A DNA stretch of 22,671 nucleotides, from positions 1 through 22,671 of the forward strand of contig LRSR01007958.1 of NCBI GenBank assembly GCA_001579985.1. The letters run 5' to 3'. A model generated the notes under the pieces. It was not told where the DNA came from and searched no databases. It saw only the letters and a list, made by a program, of their open reading frames with translations. The position numbers and the translations under genes were made by a program. Positions 1 to 10,800 of this stretch are shown piece by piece (position 1 is the first letter of the stretch; the number at the start of each line of letters is the position of its first letter). This stretch comes from Hypsibius dujardini. Taxonomy: Eukaryota; Tardigrada; Eutardigrada; Parachela; Hypsibiidae.

Positions 1-34
1 CCACAACTAAATAAAAGTACAAGATATCGTTATT

Positions 35-145
35 GGGTCCGCCGGTATCGGTACGTCGTGGTCCGCCGGTATCGGTCGCCGGTATCGGTACGTCGTGGTC
101 CGCCGGTATCGGTACGTCGTAGTCCGCCGGTATCGGTACGTCGTT
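35..145. repeat. 24-bp tandem repeat, about five copies
   Basis: The unit is close to GGTCCGCCGGTATCGGTACG followed by TCGT, repeated about five times with one shortened copy. It is rich in CpG. It lies on the 3' side of the last visible exon of the SLC35F-like gene on the minus strand, so it is probably within an intron of that gene. I see no coding exon in bases 1-200. Confidence 0.9.
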
Positions 146-200
146 ACTAGCCGTAATACGGTTTGAAAAACCGTGATAGGGGACAATCTGATGGACATAC

Positions 201-2615
201 CATAATTGACTGGTATCCCCATGAGTTTGCTGAGGGTGACCAAGAGAGGACTCGTTAGCGTCAAGCAGAGATTGAAAATGCAAATCGAAACTGAAACAAG
301 AGAGGACAAATCATGGAACAATCCCAGAAGTATGACGCCAAATCATCTCTATGTACCTAATGTAAGTGATGAAGATGCGCAGATAGTTCCCCAGGGAATC
401 GTTTCGGCATTCCAGTACTCCACTCCGCTCCAGTAGAGTCCAATTACGACCGGCCAGCCCGTTAAAACCACAAACAGACTCATGGCGGAGGTCAAAAGTA
501 AAGCTTGACCGACGTCTTCCGTTTTTCCCAGGGTCTTTTTAACGGCCACCTGCACATCCATCAGTACAGAGAGTTAACTACAGTGAACATACGCACGTGG
601 CCACAATTTTGGGTGGCAGACTTTAAGCCAAAAATGGTGGTCCGAGTTCGAGCCGAATTAAGTCACCGCGCGCACGCGCTTTTGACTACAGCTGACCATG
701 CAGCCTTTATTGAATTGATCGATCGATTGATTGCGGACTTTCTCAAGAGTGGTTCAAACTCAGACCACTATGATGGCTCGAACTTTGCCATCCAAAATTG
801 TGGCCATGTGTGTACTCAGTAGGTAATAGAAGCCTAATGACGTCGTTGGTGTACTGACCATGTATCCGGAAGCGAGGAAAGCTCCAATAAGACACACGAG
901 GATCCCTTATGAATTTAGACAAAAATACGTTGGACAAATTGGCTAGAATTATTCCGCTGTCCAATTTTGGCACTTACCTTCCCACCGTAAATCGTTCGCG
1001 CTGTTTCCTATTTGAGATATGGCGGTCAAACTGACCCCCACCAATGCGACGACTACTGCTACGGCCTTCAAACAGCAAATGGTTAGACCTCACGTGCCTC
1101 GTGAGACGGCTCATGTGCCTCGTGAGACGGCTCTTTGCAATGTTACCTTCAGCACATACACGGGAGCTTTTAAGATCAATGCCGACAGGAGGTAACAGAA
1201 TGCCGTTTCTGAGCAGAAAAGCGCTGTCACGATGGAGTTGTTGAGATATTTCACTGCCAATACGTGCGCAAACTGCACGATAGCCCACAGGATAGACAGC
1301 AAACCGCAAGGATAGAAGAACGATTTAACGGTCAGGCCTTCGGGTCCGAACACCGATGTGCAGGATCTACAGAAATCAGTGCACACGTAACCTCCAAGTC
1401 GGCGAAGGAAACGTTAACTGGAAAGCAAACGTGCGCGCGTCGAAACTCACGTGTAAGTTTTCATGAAGGATATGGACCCTTGGTCAGGATGACGGACCCT
1501 ACGGTGTATGTATTTTGCCACCATAAATAAGGGAAAGACAGATATCCTCCAAGAGGTTCTGAAGTAAACCAGAAATAAGGGTGCCGAGAAGTCCGAAGAA
1601 TACGTCTTTTTGGCAAACTGATTTGAACCCTGTGTTTAAGTAACCGAGATGGAAATACGATGCATGCAGAGTTGAGCAACCATCTGTTTAAATGTAAATG
1701 GGATGATAAAATGCAAATTGACGAGACAAACAAGTGGAAGACAGGCAGGAAGACAGGCAGGCAGGCAGACAGACACACAGACACACAGACAAATAGACAG
1801 ACAGACAAATAGACAGACAGACAGACCGACAGAGAGACAGAGACAGAGACAGAGAGACAGACAGACAGACAGACAGTGAGACAGAGAGACAGAGAGACAG
1901 ACAGAGAGACAGAGAGACAGAGAGACAGACAGCCAGACAGACATAGTCAAACAGGCAGGCAGAGACTGAATTCTACACACATTCCACTGATTCCATACAC
2001 TGACACTTCAATCAATCGACGAGACCCACGAGATCGCGAACTCACCACGATGGCCAAACAATGCACCATAATCAGACAGACTCCCAATGCATGTTTCCTT
2101 TGCTCTGACAATCCCTGCAATCCACGCTTCCTCGGCAGTATAACGGAGAGCCTTGACACAAATTCTGCAAAACCATACTGTCAATCAAGGGACGAGAAAT
2201 ATGTCTATTTCAAACAGATGTCCGTTTCACTACGCATGATTTGCATACCAACATTGGCCAAGCTAGGACTTCCGGTCGCATTCACCGCCGACTCCTTTCC
2301 AACGGAAGAAATTTCCCTCGTGCTATTATCCAAGACATGAGCCTGTGCTTCTTGCTCCTTATCCAATTGTGAGGGCGATGATACGAGTAACCCAGATTTG
2401 GGAACGACCGCAAATTCCCCCGCGTCTCCGACTACATCCACCGGTTCATCACGAGACTCCGTGGATGTTTCCTCTGCTGTTTCCTCCACATTCTCCTCTT
2501 CCCGGGCCACCTCAATGACCACTCGGTCTGATACCTCGAGGAGCGGGGCTGTAACGGGTACATGGTCGGCTGCTTCCTCCGGGGTAGCTCCATGTTCCTG
2601 CCGTGGGACGTCCAT
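201..2615 (-). CDS. SLC35F3/F4-like multi-pass membrane transporter (3' end off window)
   Basis: A drug/metabolite-transporter superfamily carrier; human SLC35F3 is linked to thiamine transport, but the substrate here is not knowable from sequence. Coding exons on the minus strand: 2615-2249, 2164-2046, 1629-1451, 1366-1147, 1065-978, 905-859, 549-357, 290-201, all with GT-AG borders and matching phase, giving about 434 residues. An acidic 120-residue N-terminus is followed by hydrophobic helices. Family marks are FGPEGLTVKSFF, VTALFCSETAFCYLLSALIL, GVEYWNAETIPWG and the late IFNLCLTLTSPLLVTLSKLM. The last visible exon ends in phase 1 at a GTATGT donor, so the final helix lies left of the window. 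The ATG at 2615 is the first in frame after a stop about 45 nt upstream inside a minisatellite. The family call is strong; F3 versus F4, and the first exon, are less certain. Confidence 0.85.
1736..1950. repeat. CAGA/CAGG-type microsatellite in SLC35F-like intron 2
   Basis: A degenerate run of GACAGACAGACA, GAGACAGA and GGCAGGCAGG lies inside the 416-nt intron 1630-2045. The long open frames across it, rich in Cys/Leu/Ser on one strand and Arg/Asp/Gln on the other, come from the simple repeat and not from genes. Confidence 0.95.
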
Positions 2616-2635
2616 GGAGCAGGCAGCAGAACTGT

Positions 2636-2832
2636 CAGTTTCGGGGGACGGACGTTAAGCACCGTCAGTTTCAGGGGACGGACGTTTAGCACCGTCAGTT
2701 TCAAGACGGACGTTAAGCACCGTCAGTTTCAGGGGACGGACGTTAAGCACCGTCAGTTTCAGGACGGGCGTTAAGCACCGTCAGTTTCAAGACGGGCGTT
2801 AAGCACCGTCAGTTTCAGGACGGACGCTGAGC
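2636..2832. repeat. 28-30 bp minisatellite just upstream of the SLC35F-like start codon
   Basis: About seven copies of a unit like CAGTTTCAGGGGACGGACGT followed by TAAGCACCGT, differing by a 2-nt GG insertion and point changes. The array begins only 21 nt from the ATG at 2615 on the minus strand, so it is probably 5' UTR or core promoter. It supplies the in-frame stop upstream of the start. Confidence 0.92.
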
Positions 2833-3146
2833 GTTGCTAACAATTCATTGGTAGAATAATAAGAACCTACTGCAACGCCGATGAAAGGCAATCATTTTGC
2901 CTTTCGATGTAAGATAATGACGTGCAGATTATATGCTGGCTGGCTAAAAAGGAAAGTTATGAAAGAGAAATAAGCAAGTCACTGTCTGTGCTCACACACT
3001 GATCGTCAATCACTGATGTTTCTACGTATATATAAATGTACGCTTGTGGTGGTGCTTGCTTGTGCGGCGGCGACACCCTTTCTACGCAGTGAAGTCACGA
3101 TTGCATCAGCATGTGACAAGGTTTCACAAGCCAGAGACGCATGTTA
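2833..3146. other. Gene-free stretch upstream of the SLC35F-like gene
   Basis: I find no convincing exon, RNA gene or long repeat here. There is a short inverted pair (GAAAGGCAATCATTTTGCCTTTC near 2884-2906, split by a small loop) and a TATATATAA run near 3027-3035. It probably carries promoter sequence for the minus-strand transporter. Confidence 0.4.
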
Positions 3147-3387
3147 CAGTATGGGGTAAAATCTGTATCTCGGCTCACCATCCACTTGGTCGATAAATAG
3201 GCTCACTCATGGTTTTTTTCTCGATGGCAGGTGCTTGATTGTTTGATCTTTTTAACTATATCCTAGTATACTGTGCACTTCTGGCAATGAAACAATCAAG
3301 CACCTGCCATCAAAGAGCAACCCATGAGTGAACCGATTTACGGACCGAGTGGAGGGTGAGCCGAAATACAAACTTCTCCTCTTACTG
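3147..3387. mobile_element. Foldback MITE, family A copy 1, with Tc1/mariner-like ends and TA target duplication
   Basis: Two arms of about 100 nt are inverted copies around a 45-nt AT-rich centre. The termini read CAGTATGGGG at the left and, on the opposite strand, CAGTAAGAGG at the right. TA flanks the element at 3145-3146 and 3388-3389. CAGT termini with a TA duplication are typical of Tc1/mariner elements and their non-autonomous derivatives. There is no transposase frame inside. The arms share GGCTCACC, GGTCGATAAAT and GCTTGATTGTTTGAT with the copy at 17561-17806; the left arm here is most like the right arm there, so the copies are in opposite orientation. Confidence 0.88.
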
Positions 3388-3580
3388 TAGAGTATTCACT
3401 TGGTTTTTTCGGATCAAGGCTAGTTAAAGACGAGTGCTGCCGCGGCAGCGACTGAAGCATCTGACGAAATAACCAGTCGGCTATTAGAGGTAGATGTACA
3501 AGTATTGTAAAGCCCAAGAAGACGAGTAGCAGAGCAATACCATCGCCGTTTACATCAACGCACTGAAGCACTTCACCAAA
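3386..3580 (-). other. Possible orphan exon with one membrane span
   Basis: Minus-strand reading from an acceptor (TTATTTGTTGTTAG) to a donor (ACA followed by GTAAGAG) gives exactly 65 open codons. They contain a hydrophobic stretch ALLLVFLGFTILVHLPLIA and a polar tail ending KKPSEYST. The donor GT falls inside the terminal repeat of the adjacent family A element. I recognise no family and find no partner exon, so this may be chance or a gene remnant. Confidence 0.2.
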
Positions 3581-3797
3581 CTAACAACAAATAAGAGCGC
3601 TGCTACAAAAACGTTGCATGCGATGAGAAGTGGGTGGACTGGTACACAACCACACATCAGTCACGAGTTTGGACTGGGCAAAGAAAAAGCTAAGAAAATT
3701 CAGGAAATAAAATTGAGACCAAAAAGGCTTACAACAATTTGGAAAACTACAAAGCGTGGAATTAGCACAATAAAGGACCAACAAGCTCACAGCCAGA

Positions 3798-6482
3798 TTA
3801 GGTGTTAAAGTTGGCAAATCGTCCGCCCTTTTTCAGCCAAATATCGCCGTACGGTTCCCCCTGTTCGACATCCACCGCCTGGAGCTTCTTCAGGACCAAC
3901 GTGCTGTAGAAACGCTGGGCTACTTCTTTGCGAGTCTGGTGACCGCGCGTCAACTCCTTGAAGTTGACGGACTGCGAACCGTCCGGATTGCTGTGCCGCG
4001 GAGTGTGCCGACGGATAAGGAGGTTGGCAAACTGGTCGAACACGACCTTGGTTCGTTTACTCATCCGATTGTGGTCTTCCGGGTGCTACAAGAAGAAATC
4101 AAAGACTCACTACACAATGCTTCTCTCCACGCCTTAAGCATAATATGCACTACGTACAGCATCCGGATCCTCATCATCTTCATCGTCGGACTTTCCAGAG
4201 ATTCTAGCACGCTTACTAATCCCCCGGCCCAAATCGTCATTGAAGAGTTCATTATTGTCGTGGATGTTGTCATTTTCTTCTTCCAGATTCAGATCATCTG
4301 TGGCCCGTTTAGACTTGCCGGGTCGAAGAGGAGCGTCCTGATTGTCGATATCCGGCACAATTGGCTGCTCGTCGTTGATATCGAAGTCATCTGCAACGAG
4401 AGGGAATAAAATTAAGACTCTCAACCATTCAAGGAGTAACGTGGGAAGAAAGTTCAGCGTACGCGCAAATGTGTTCATCGGTTCTAGCGTGGCCATAGTG
4501 GAGTTGATTGTCGATCCAAAGAAGTCCTCAGTGTCCTCCAGGTGCTCTTCCACCGGAATCAAAGCGCGCTCAGAAAACATCTAATGGAAAAGTTTCACTG
4601 ATAAAAAACATGCAGTGAAATACAAATGTGCCTTCCAAAATCATACCGCGAGAAGTTTGTGGGAGAATCCGGGGGCCTCAAACTCATCACCCATGTAGCC
4701 CGGCATGCTCCACATCTTCTCCACCGAGCTGTTCTCCTTGATATACATCAGTTTGAGGGTGGACGGCGCCATGTCCAGCGCTCGCACAATGTCGCTGGTG
4801 TCTTGGAGCTGAGCACGCATCTGATCACTCGAGATGGTCTTCTGTTCGTCGATCAAGGCCTTCCGTTTGCGCTTGAGGCGCATACGGTCGTTCATGGGCT
4901 TGATGATGATGGATCCGCCCGGCAAGCGTTCCAACGAGTTGCGCGCGCTGGCGTTGACCGATCCAGCGACGGCCGCCAGGTCGGGATCTTGGAAAGCGTT
5001 ACCGGCGACACCGTTCTGCTCTCCGTTCAGATGACCTGAAAATGGGACCGAAAATTGAGCTTTCATCAACTTATTAATCAAGGAGAGAATACCAACCTTC
5101 GTTCTGAATCTGTTGGAGAGCTGTCGCAGCATCGGTTGGTGGCGCATTGGCATCTGCCTCATCTCCGAACGCATGCTCAGCCGGTAGAGCAGCGGGATCC
5201 ACTGCAACAGGATAAAATACTAACTGTCAAAACTATGAGGTGTCAGTTGGAAGAAGTTGTATTTGAAGAGCGACTAGAACAGAAATCAAATTCACTGTCC
5301 AGCAACCTTGGGGTTCTTCGTCGAAATCGAATCCGTTGTTTTCAGGCGCCGGTCGCTCCTCGTCTTCGATGCGATTGCCGTCCGCGTCGCGTTTACCAAA
5401 TCCGAACTTATTGAGATCGTCCACATCGTCCGGATTCGGCTTGTCCATGTCCATCATGGCAAAGTAATCAAAGTTGGCATCGTCTGAAAAAAAAGTGAAT
5501 TTGCACGTAAATGCAGATGCAAAAATCAGATTCACTTCGTCCTCGACGAAAGGATAAGTCATTTTCAAATTACCGAAGTCAGAAATCAACGGATCATCCC
5601 CCTTAGGCTGGCCACGTTGGGACGGCTGAATGATGGTTTCGTTCAAAGTGATGGCAGCTTCGTTGGCGATGTTCATAGTGAAGCGCTCACTCAGCTCCTT
5701 ATCACTGCAATAATACATCATTAACGATCAGATGATACATGGGTGATCGTTATTGGCAGCAACGGACAAAAATGTGAATCGATCGTAAAATACAAGCAAA
5801 CAAACATGATGGCAAACTAAGTGCCTTCATTGTTAATTAAATCAACCAATCAACTGATCGATACTTATCGTAACTAAGAAGCCGAGCTGGTTCAAACAAT
5901 CTACCGACAAACCCAACGGTCAAGCAAACCTGTAATCTTCCATGTCCAAATCGAAGTCGATCTCTGTCATGTTATATTCCCGCGGCACCATTTCCTTCCC
6001 CGCTGCCGGTAATGTGATCGCTGTCTTGTTCGCCACTCGCGATTCCGCCGGCAGATCGATGCTAATCGGCCGAAATGCCAATTTAATCCTGCCAAGTAAC
6101 AAACCAATCGTTCAATCAACGGATGACTGAAGTTGTGAAGCCAAAGGATATTTACCTGCCAAGAGCATCGTTGCAGTCTTGCAGCAGATATTTCGCCTTC
6201 CGGGAGTAGATCCGCACCACTCCCAGCAGCAAATGCCCCGAAGTGCGCAGAGCCAATTTAACCTGCGGGAAAAAATACCAGTACGGAAGGAGCATGCGGA
6301 GCGACAAAAAATGGGTCATCAATGATTATTTTTTGTACCTTCGGATTCAAAATGTCCTCCACAGTTTCCTCGATGTTTGTTTCAAAGACATGCGTCTTGG
6401 TCAGCTTCCTCTCCCAGTGAGCAGCGAGCCAGACCTTGGCAAGCGGTCCCTTTTTGCTCAAGACGAAGTGTGCGTAAAACAT
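3798..6482 (-). CDS. RAD21: RAD21/SCC1 cohesin kleisin subunit
   Basis: RAD21 closes the SMC1-SMC3 ring that holds sister chromatids together and is the separase target. Ten coding exons on the minus strand: 6482-6339, 6262-6156, 6088-5930, 5704-5574, 5483-5307, 5201-5097, 5035-4647, 4580-4463, 4390-4158, 4085-3798. All phases agree and give 616 aa, near the human length. The N-terminal Rad21/Rec8 domain (residues 1-105) starts [20 protein letters not shown], binds the SMC3 neck in the family, and continues with [21 protein letters not shown] basic LKRKRK (about 328-333) precedes the SA-binding middle region. The C-terminal winged helix (about 522-616) carries [15 protein letters not shown]. 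The start has a perfect GCCACC context. Intron 8 (4391-4462, 72 nt) is divisible by three and has no in-frame stop, so a 640-aa retained form is possible. BFR1-like lies divergently upstream. Confidence 0.97.
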
Positions 6483-7228
6483 GGTGGCGCGGGAATGGTA
6501 AATCTGCCACACAAGATGGCGTGAATGCTGGCGGAGAAGTCCCTCAACGCCTGTTAGCCGATCTTCCCCCTTCTCTGCTTGCAGCAGAAGAGAAACCCAA
6601 GCAAGCGTCAAGCCAATTAAAAATTTGGAAAAAGAAACAACACAAATTAATTTCACGCAAGGAGGGAGGCTAAGGGATTAAAGTTTGAATTGGCTGTTGT
6701 TAATTTTCAAAGTTTGAAAGAGACGCCAAATAATTTGATTGTGACTCATGTTCATGGACCCCAAAAGCCCCCGACAGCCCCCAAAAGCAACGCAAAAGGC
6801 ACGCATAGGAAAAGGCGTGGCTAAAGGCGGAGCTCTGAATTCACACGTGCAAAAATCTTGCAGTAAAAGGTGCCTAAATCTGGACCAGCTGGGACAGTCA
6901 CGTGGTCCTTCTGGGTGTTAAGGCAGCAAGAACTGCTCAACCGCGTGGGCATTCCGATTACCGTACTGCCGTCCCGCTAGCTAAAATGGCATGCACTGCA
7001 GATCCATGCAGTTTGCACAGACAGCTGTTCGTCAATCGCAACTTTTCCTTCAGTTTTCGTTTTGCCCTCAGTACAGTATTCCATTTTACCATTTAGTGTT
7101 CTCCGATGCAACTCCATTTGAATTGTTGTTTTACACGCCGCATTTGCAAACTGACTTGACCTTTTACTTGTCGAACCTCGGGCTGCGTGTAGCCGCAACA
7201 AAGGGTAAGCAAAGAATACCAAGCCTCT

Positions 7229-7306
7229 TTTCTCACATCAGTCTGTGGTATTGGTACAGTACAGTACTTTCTCACATCAGTCTGTGGTATTGGTACAGTA
7301 CAGTAC
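7229..7306. repeat. 39-bp direct duplication
   Basis: Two nearly identical tandem units of TTTCTCACATCAGTCTGTGG followed by TATTGGTACAGTACAGTAC. Each ends in a GTAC-rich, partly self-complementary run resembling the end of the foldback element at 15090-15225. Confidence 0.9.
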
Positions 7307-7587
7307 TACCCAGGGCGAATTGATCAATCAATTCTTTCGTATCAACGCGCCCTGTACTACCCCACCTTGTTGATTGAAGTGCGGTCGAATGTCAATGATG
7401 ACTCAAAGTTCTTGCCTGTACTGCACCCATTTGCTTTTCTAGGCTTGGCCGACGACTGGTTTGCTGGTTAGCCCCTTATACCGCAGAAATCACTCCGTAG
7501 ACATCCTTTGCGGATTTTTTGGTGAGGTTTTTTCGCTGTCGCATTTTTTTCGGCCGTGGAAGGCATCTCGCACTTGCTTGCTACGCC

Positions 7588-7606
7588 AGCCGGAATCATT
7601 CCGGCT
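7588..7606. promoter_or_regulatory. Perfect 9-bp inverted repeat in the divergent promoter region
   Basis: AGCCGGAAT, one C, then ATTCCGGCT. The central GGAAT/ATTCC words with CCGGAA resemble ETS-type binding words. The region around it is GC-rich (GGCGCGGCC, CTCGCGGG), as in many TATA-less housekeeping promoters. The function is inferred only. Confidence 0.35.
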
Positions 7607-7818
7607 GTTCGCGGCGCGGCCTGGCCGTCTCGCGGGCTAATTTAGAAATCTAATGGCAGGTACAGAAGCAAATGAAACATTGGGAGAGGTATATACATAA
7701 ATGCAGACTCTCCGGATGACGTGGAAGACATTGCGGGACAACATGACTTTCTCTTGGGGATATTTCGCTCTTGAGCCGTTTTCTGCGTGAGTCTCATTTG
7801 GGATTTGGAGTGTTTTTG

Positions 7819-10800
7819 ATGATGGCGGGGAACATCCGTCCGACTACTCTCTTGCGACGTCCGGTTCTAAGTGGTGGAAGTGGTCCATCGACATCATCTG
7901 CTGGGATGGCGTCTCCGTCTTCCCCAGCGTCAATTGATTTAGCCGCAGGTATGACTTGCTCTGCATTTGCATCCTTGCTCCTCGGAAGTGGAGCGAATGT
8001 ATTATGTGAAGATTTTGAATGTTGGTTATACTGCTTCTTTTAGCTCCAAAGAAGATTGTAGCTCCGAATAGAAAGCAACATGAGCTGGATTTGAAGGATT
8101 TCGCGGACCGGATTGCGTCGAAAGAACGCGAGATTGTGAGTGTGTACTCTTGTCTTGCTTCTGCTAATGCTCCACGATCTATTCTACCTCGTTTACATTG
8201 CCGATGGATTACGGTTTTGAGATTTATATTACAATTTGAAATTTGAAATTAACCAGCATCTGGTACAGTGTGCTCACAGTCATACCGTATCCGTATCTAT
8301 CATTTTAACGAAGAGAGATCACGAATTTTACAGTCCTTCCACGAGACATCAGAGAGGTATTCTATTTTGTCTAAGCATTTATCGAAATTATTCCACACTT
8401 CAAGACGATAAATTGATCAATTTTGGTTTCTTTGTACCAGCGGTGAAGTTTGCAGATGAATTGCGCAGAGAGCATCTGATCGCTTGATTGATTGCGCAGA
8501 GAGCATCTGATTGCTTGATTGATTGCGCAGAGAGCATCTGATTCCTTGATTGATTGCGCACAAAGCATCCGATTGCTTGATTGATTGCGCAGAGAGCATC
8601 TGATTGCTTGATTGATTGCGCAGAGAGCATCTGATCCCTTGATTGCTTTTATTGCGTTTGGACCTTCTGACATTTTACCGCTTGCCGCGATTGAAAGTTA
8701 TTGTTGCCGCATTAAGAAATTTAGGCATTAATTGGTGGGCATGTTTTTTCTGGTTCATAATCCTGTTTGTGGCAGTACTAGTATGTGTATTCGATAATTT
8801 TGATCTTGTTTTTTTATTGATCGGTTGATTACGTGCTCGATGAAACTCACATTTCTTCCAGAGCAGGCGACTGTTTAGTGGATTGAAGCACTGTTTTATT
8901 GTGACCTCACTTTATCATGCAGAATGCTTGCTTGGAATTATTGTACCACGTCGCACATTATTCTTGCACGCAGAGAAAATGTTTCTGGTAGCCTCCTTTG
9001 AGATTGATTGCTTGAACTGTCAATAATATTTATTTTCGGTTGTATTACTAGTAAATGCAAACAGTTTTTTCTATTGAATTTATTTTTGTATTTAGGTGAT
9101 TAGGAAACAGCAGTTTGCGGCGGAGAGTGCGGCCCACACCGAGCGTCGCACTAGTCTTCCCGCACAAATCACGGAAGCGAGTGAGCGTCTACGGCTGGCC
9201 ACAGACGCGATCAAAACTGGAAACGAAGAGATCGGCAAAAAGGCAAGTAAAACTGGCGTCTATGCATTCTTTATCACTCTTACTGCGGCCTCACACGCAC
9301 TATGATGTCATTCCATTCTCTGAGCCAGGTAGACCAGACGAACTAAGACTTTCCACGCCAATCGGCTCACTTTAACGTCCAGAAATAACGTCTCGTCAGG
9401 GTTTAAAAATGACTTTGGACGATAGAAAAACAGGTTGAGCCGGGAATGAGAATAACATCTCTTCCGTTAATCGTTTTTGGGAAGCACGGGATGAAATGGT
9501 TAGCGAGTGGTTGAAATGGGTGCTTCTTTTGTTTTTGCTCCCTTTCCTTTATGATCGAGGGAGACTGAGAGAGAGAGAGTTGTTAAGGCATACAACTGAA
9601 GGAATGTCACTCAGGATAGATAGAAAAATGAAACCTCTTCATTATGCCCCTTACGTAATGGATTTGTTTACGTGTGTCTGGGCTGTGCGCGTCTCCTCGA
9701 ACTCGCCTGCCACGGTTAGAAGATTTAGATGGACTTTGGTCCTGGTTCCACTGTGCTTGGGTGTAGACCGGCTATTATACGCCCTCATTCAGTACAATCT
9801 GTCCGGGTGCTAGTAGTTGCAGTTAATTTCGGAATTCACTTTCTGGAGTGTGCTTTAACGGGAAATTTATCTGACGACCTGCTGGTAGAGTTTGTGCTCG
9901 AGATTTGCCGAAATTAGTTGGATAAGTTATATAGGCAATATGGACACAGTACGAAGCGACTACCAACTGTCAAACTGAATAGTAGGAGATCGTGGGGTTG
10001 TTTACTGTATTTACGACATTGATGTATAGAAATCAATGTTAGGAAAGGTTACGAGTTCTATTAGTACCTTTGCAGATAACGAAGTTGTTCTCTCTTCCAG
10101 GAGGATGAAGTGAACCAACTCCGTTCACGGATGACCTACCGCAGCGAGTCACAGATTGACGAAACCATAAACCGTCTCGAGTACCAACGTACTCACCGAA
10201 ACTTCAGCCTTCCAGAAGAGCAGAAGATCATTAAAGAAATCGATAAACTCCGCCGATCGAAACACGAATTGAGGTATGTGTACCATTTGGAATTTTTACT
10301 GGTTCGCAAGTACCCTTTCTGACGGGAACTTTTTCACGCAGGTCGTACAACAAACTTGTGAGCGAGCGCAAAGCTTTGGAGGGTGCTCGTAAGGAACTTC
10401 GTGACTCTCGACAGGTAGACTCCGTATTTCCGGATCGCCTTTCCGCGTTTAGCTTGCAGGCTGATGGAGATTGTTTTTCCTTGGCAGGCTTGTTACAACA
10501 GCATGCAGAGGCTCATCTCTGAGGAACGAGGACTCAAAGACGCCGAAAGGCGCCATCGTGATGGACTTGACGCGATTAATTGGGAGATCCAAGACTTGAT
10601 CCAGCGGCGGATTCAACTGACTCGCGATTTTGAGAGTCGTCAGGCAGAATGGGATGTTCACGTGCAGGCGAACCGTCGCTGGAGGCAGGCAATGGACTAT
10701 CAGTTACGGAATAATTCACGAAATCCAGACAATGCCAAGTAAGGTTTCTTGGTTGGTCGCTTTTCGTGTAGTATGAATAAACTTTGGGCCGAAGGCAAAC

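Larger units (their letters stand above)
6483..7818. promoter_or_regulatory. Shared 5' region between divergent RAD21 (-) and BFR1-like (+) genes
   Basis: No supported exon lies in this 1.3-kb gap. Visible items: a C-rich run around 6758-6785; a 39-bp direct duplication at 7229-7306; a perfect short palindrome at 7588-7606; and a TATA-like GTATATACATAAA at 7689-7701, about 120 nt before the BFR1-like ATG. An ATG at 7743 opens a 15-codon frame ending at 7790, out of frame with the main start; it would be an upstream ORF if transcription starts before it. Confidence 0.5.

Noticed and set aside
1461-1980. Minus-strand open frames full of Cys/Leu/Ser ([10 protein letters not shown])
   Set aside because: They are translations of the CAGA/CAGG microsatellite; the flanking true exon of the SLC35F-like gene (1629-1451) uses a different frame.
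4061-4273. Alternative minus-strand frame across the RAD21 exon 9/10 junction
   Set aside because: Splicing 4158 to 4085 keeps the family C-terminus in frame; the alternative frame is Met/Ser/Thr-rich noise.
8371-8673. Three overlapping minus-strand ORFs with repeated LCAINQAIRCSLRNQS
   Set aside because: They are all generated by the 31-bp minisatellite in three frames; 31 is not divisible by three, which explains the frame cycling.
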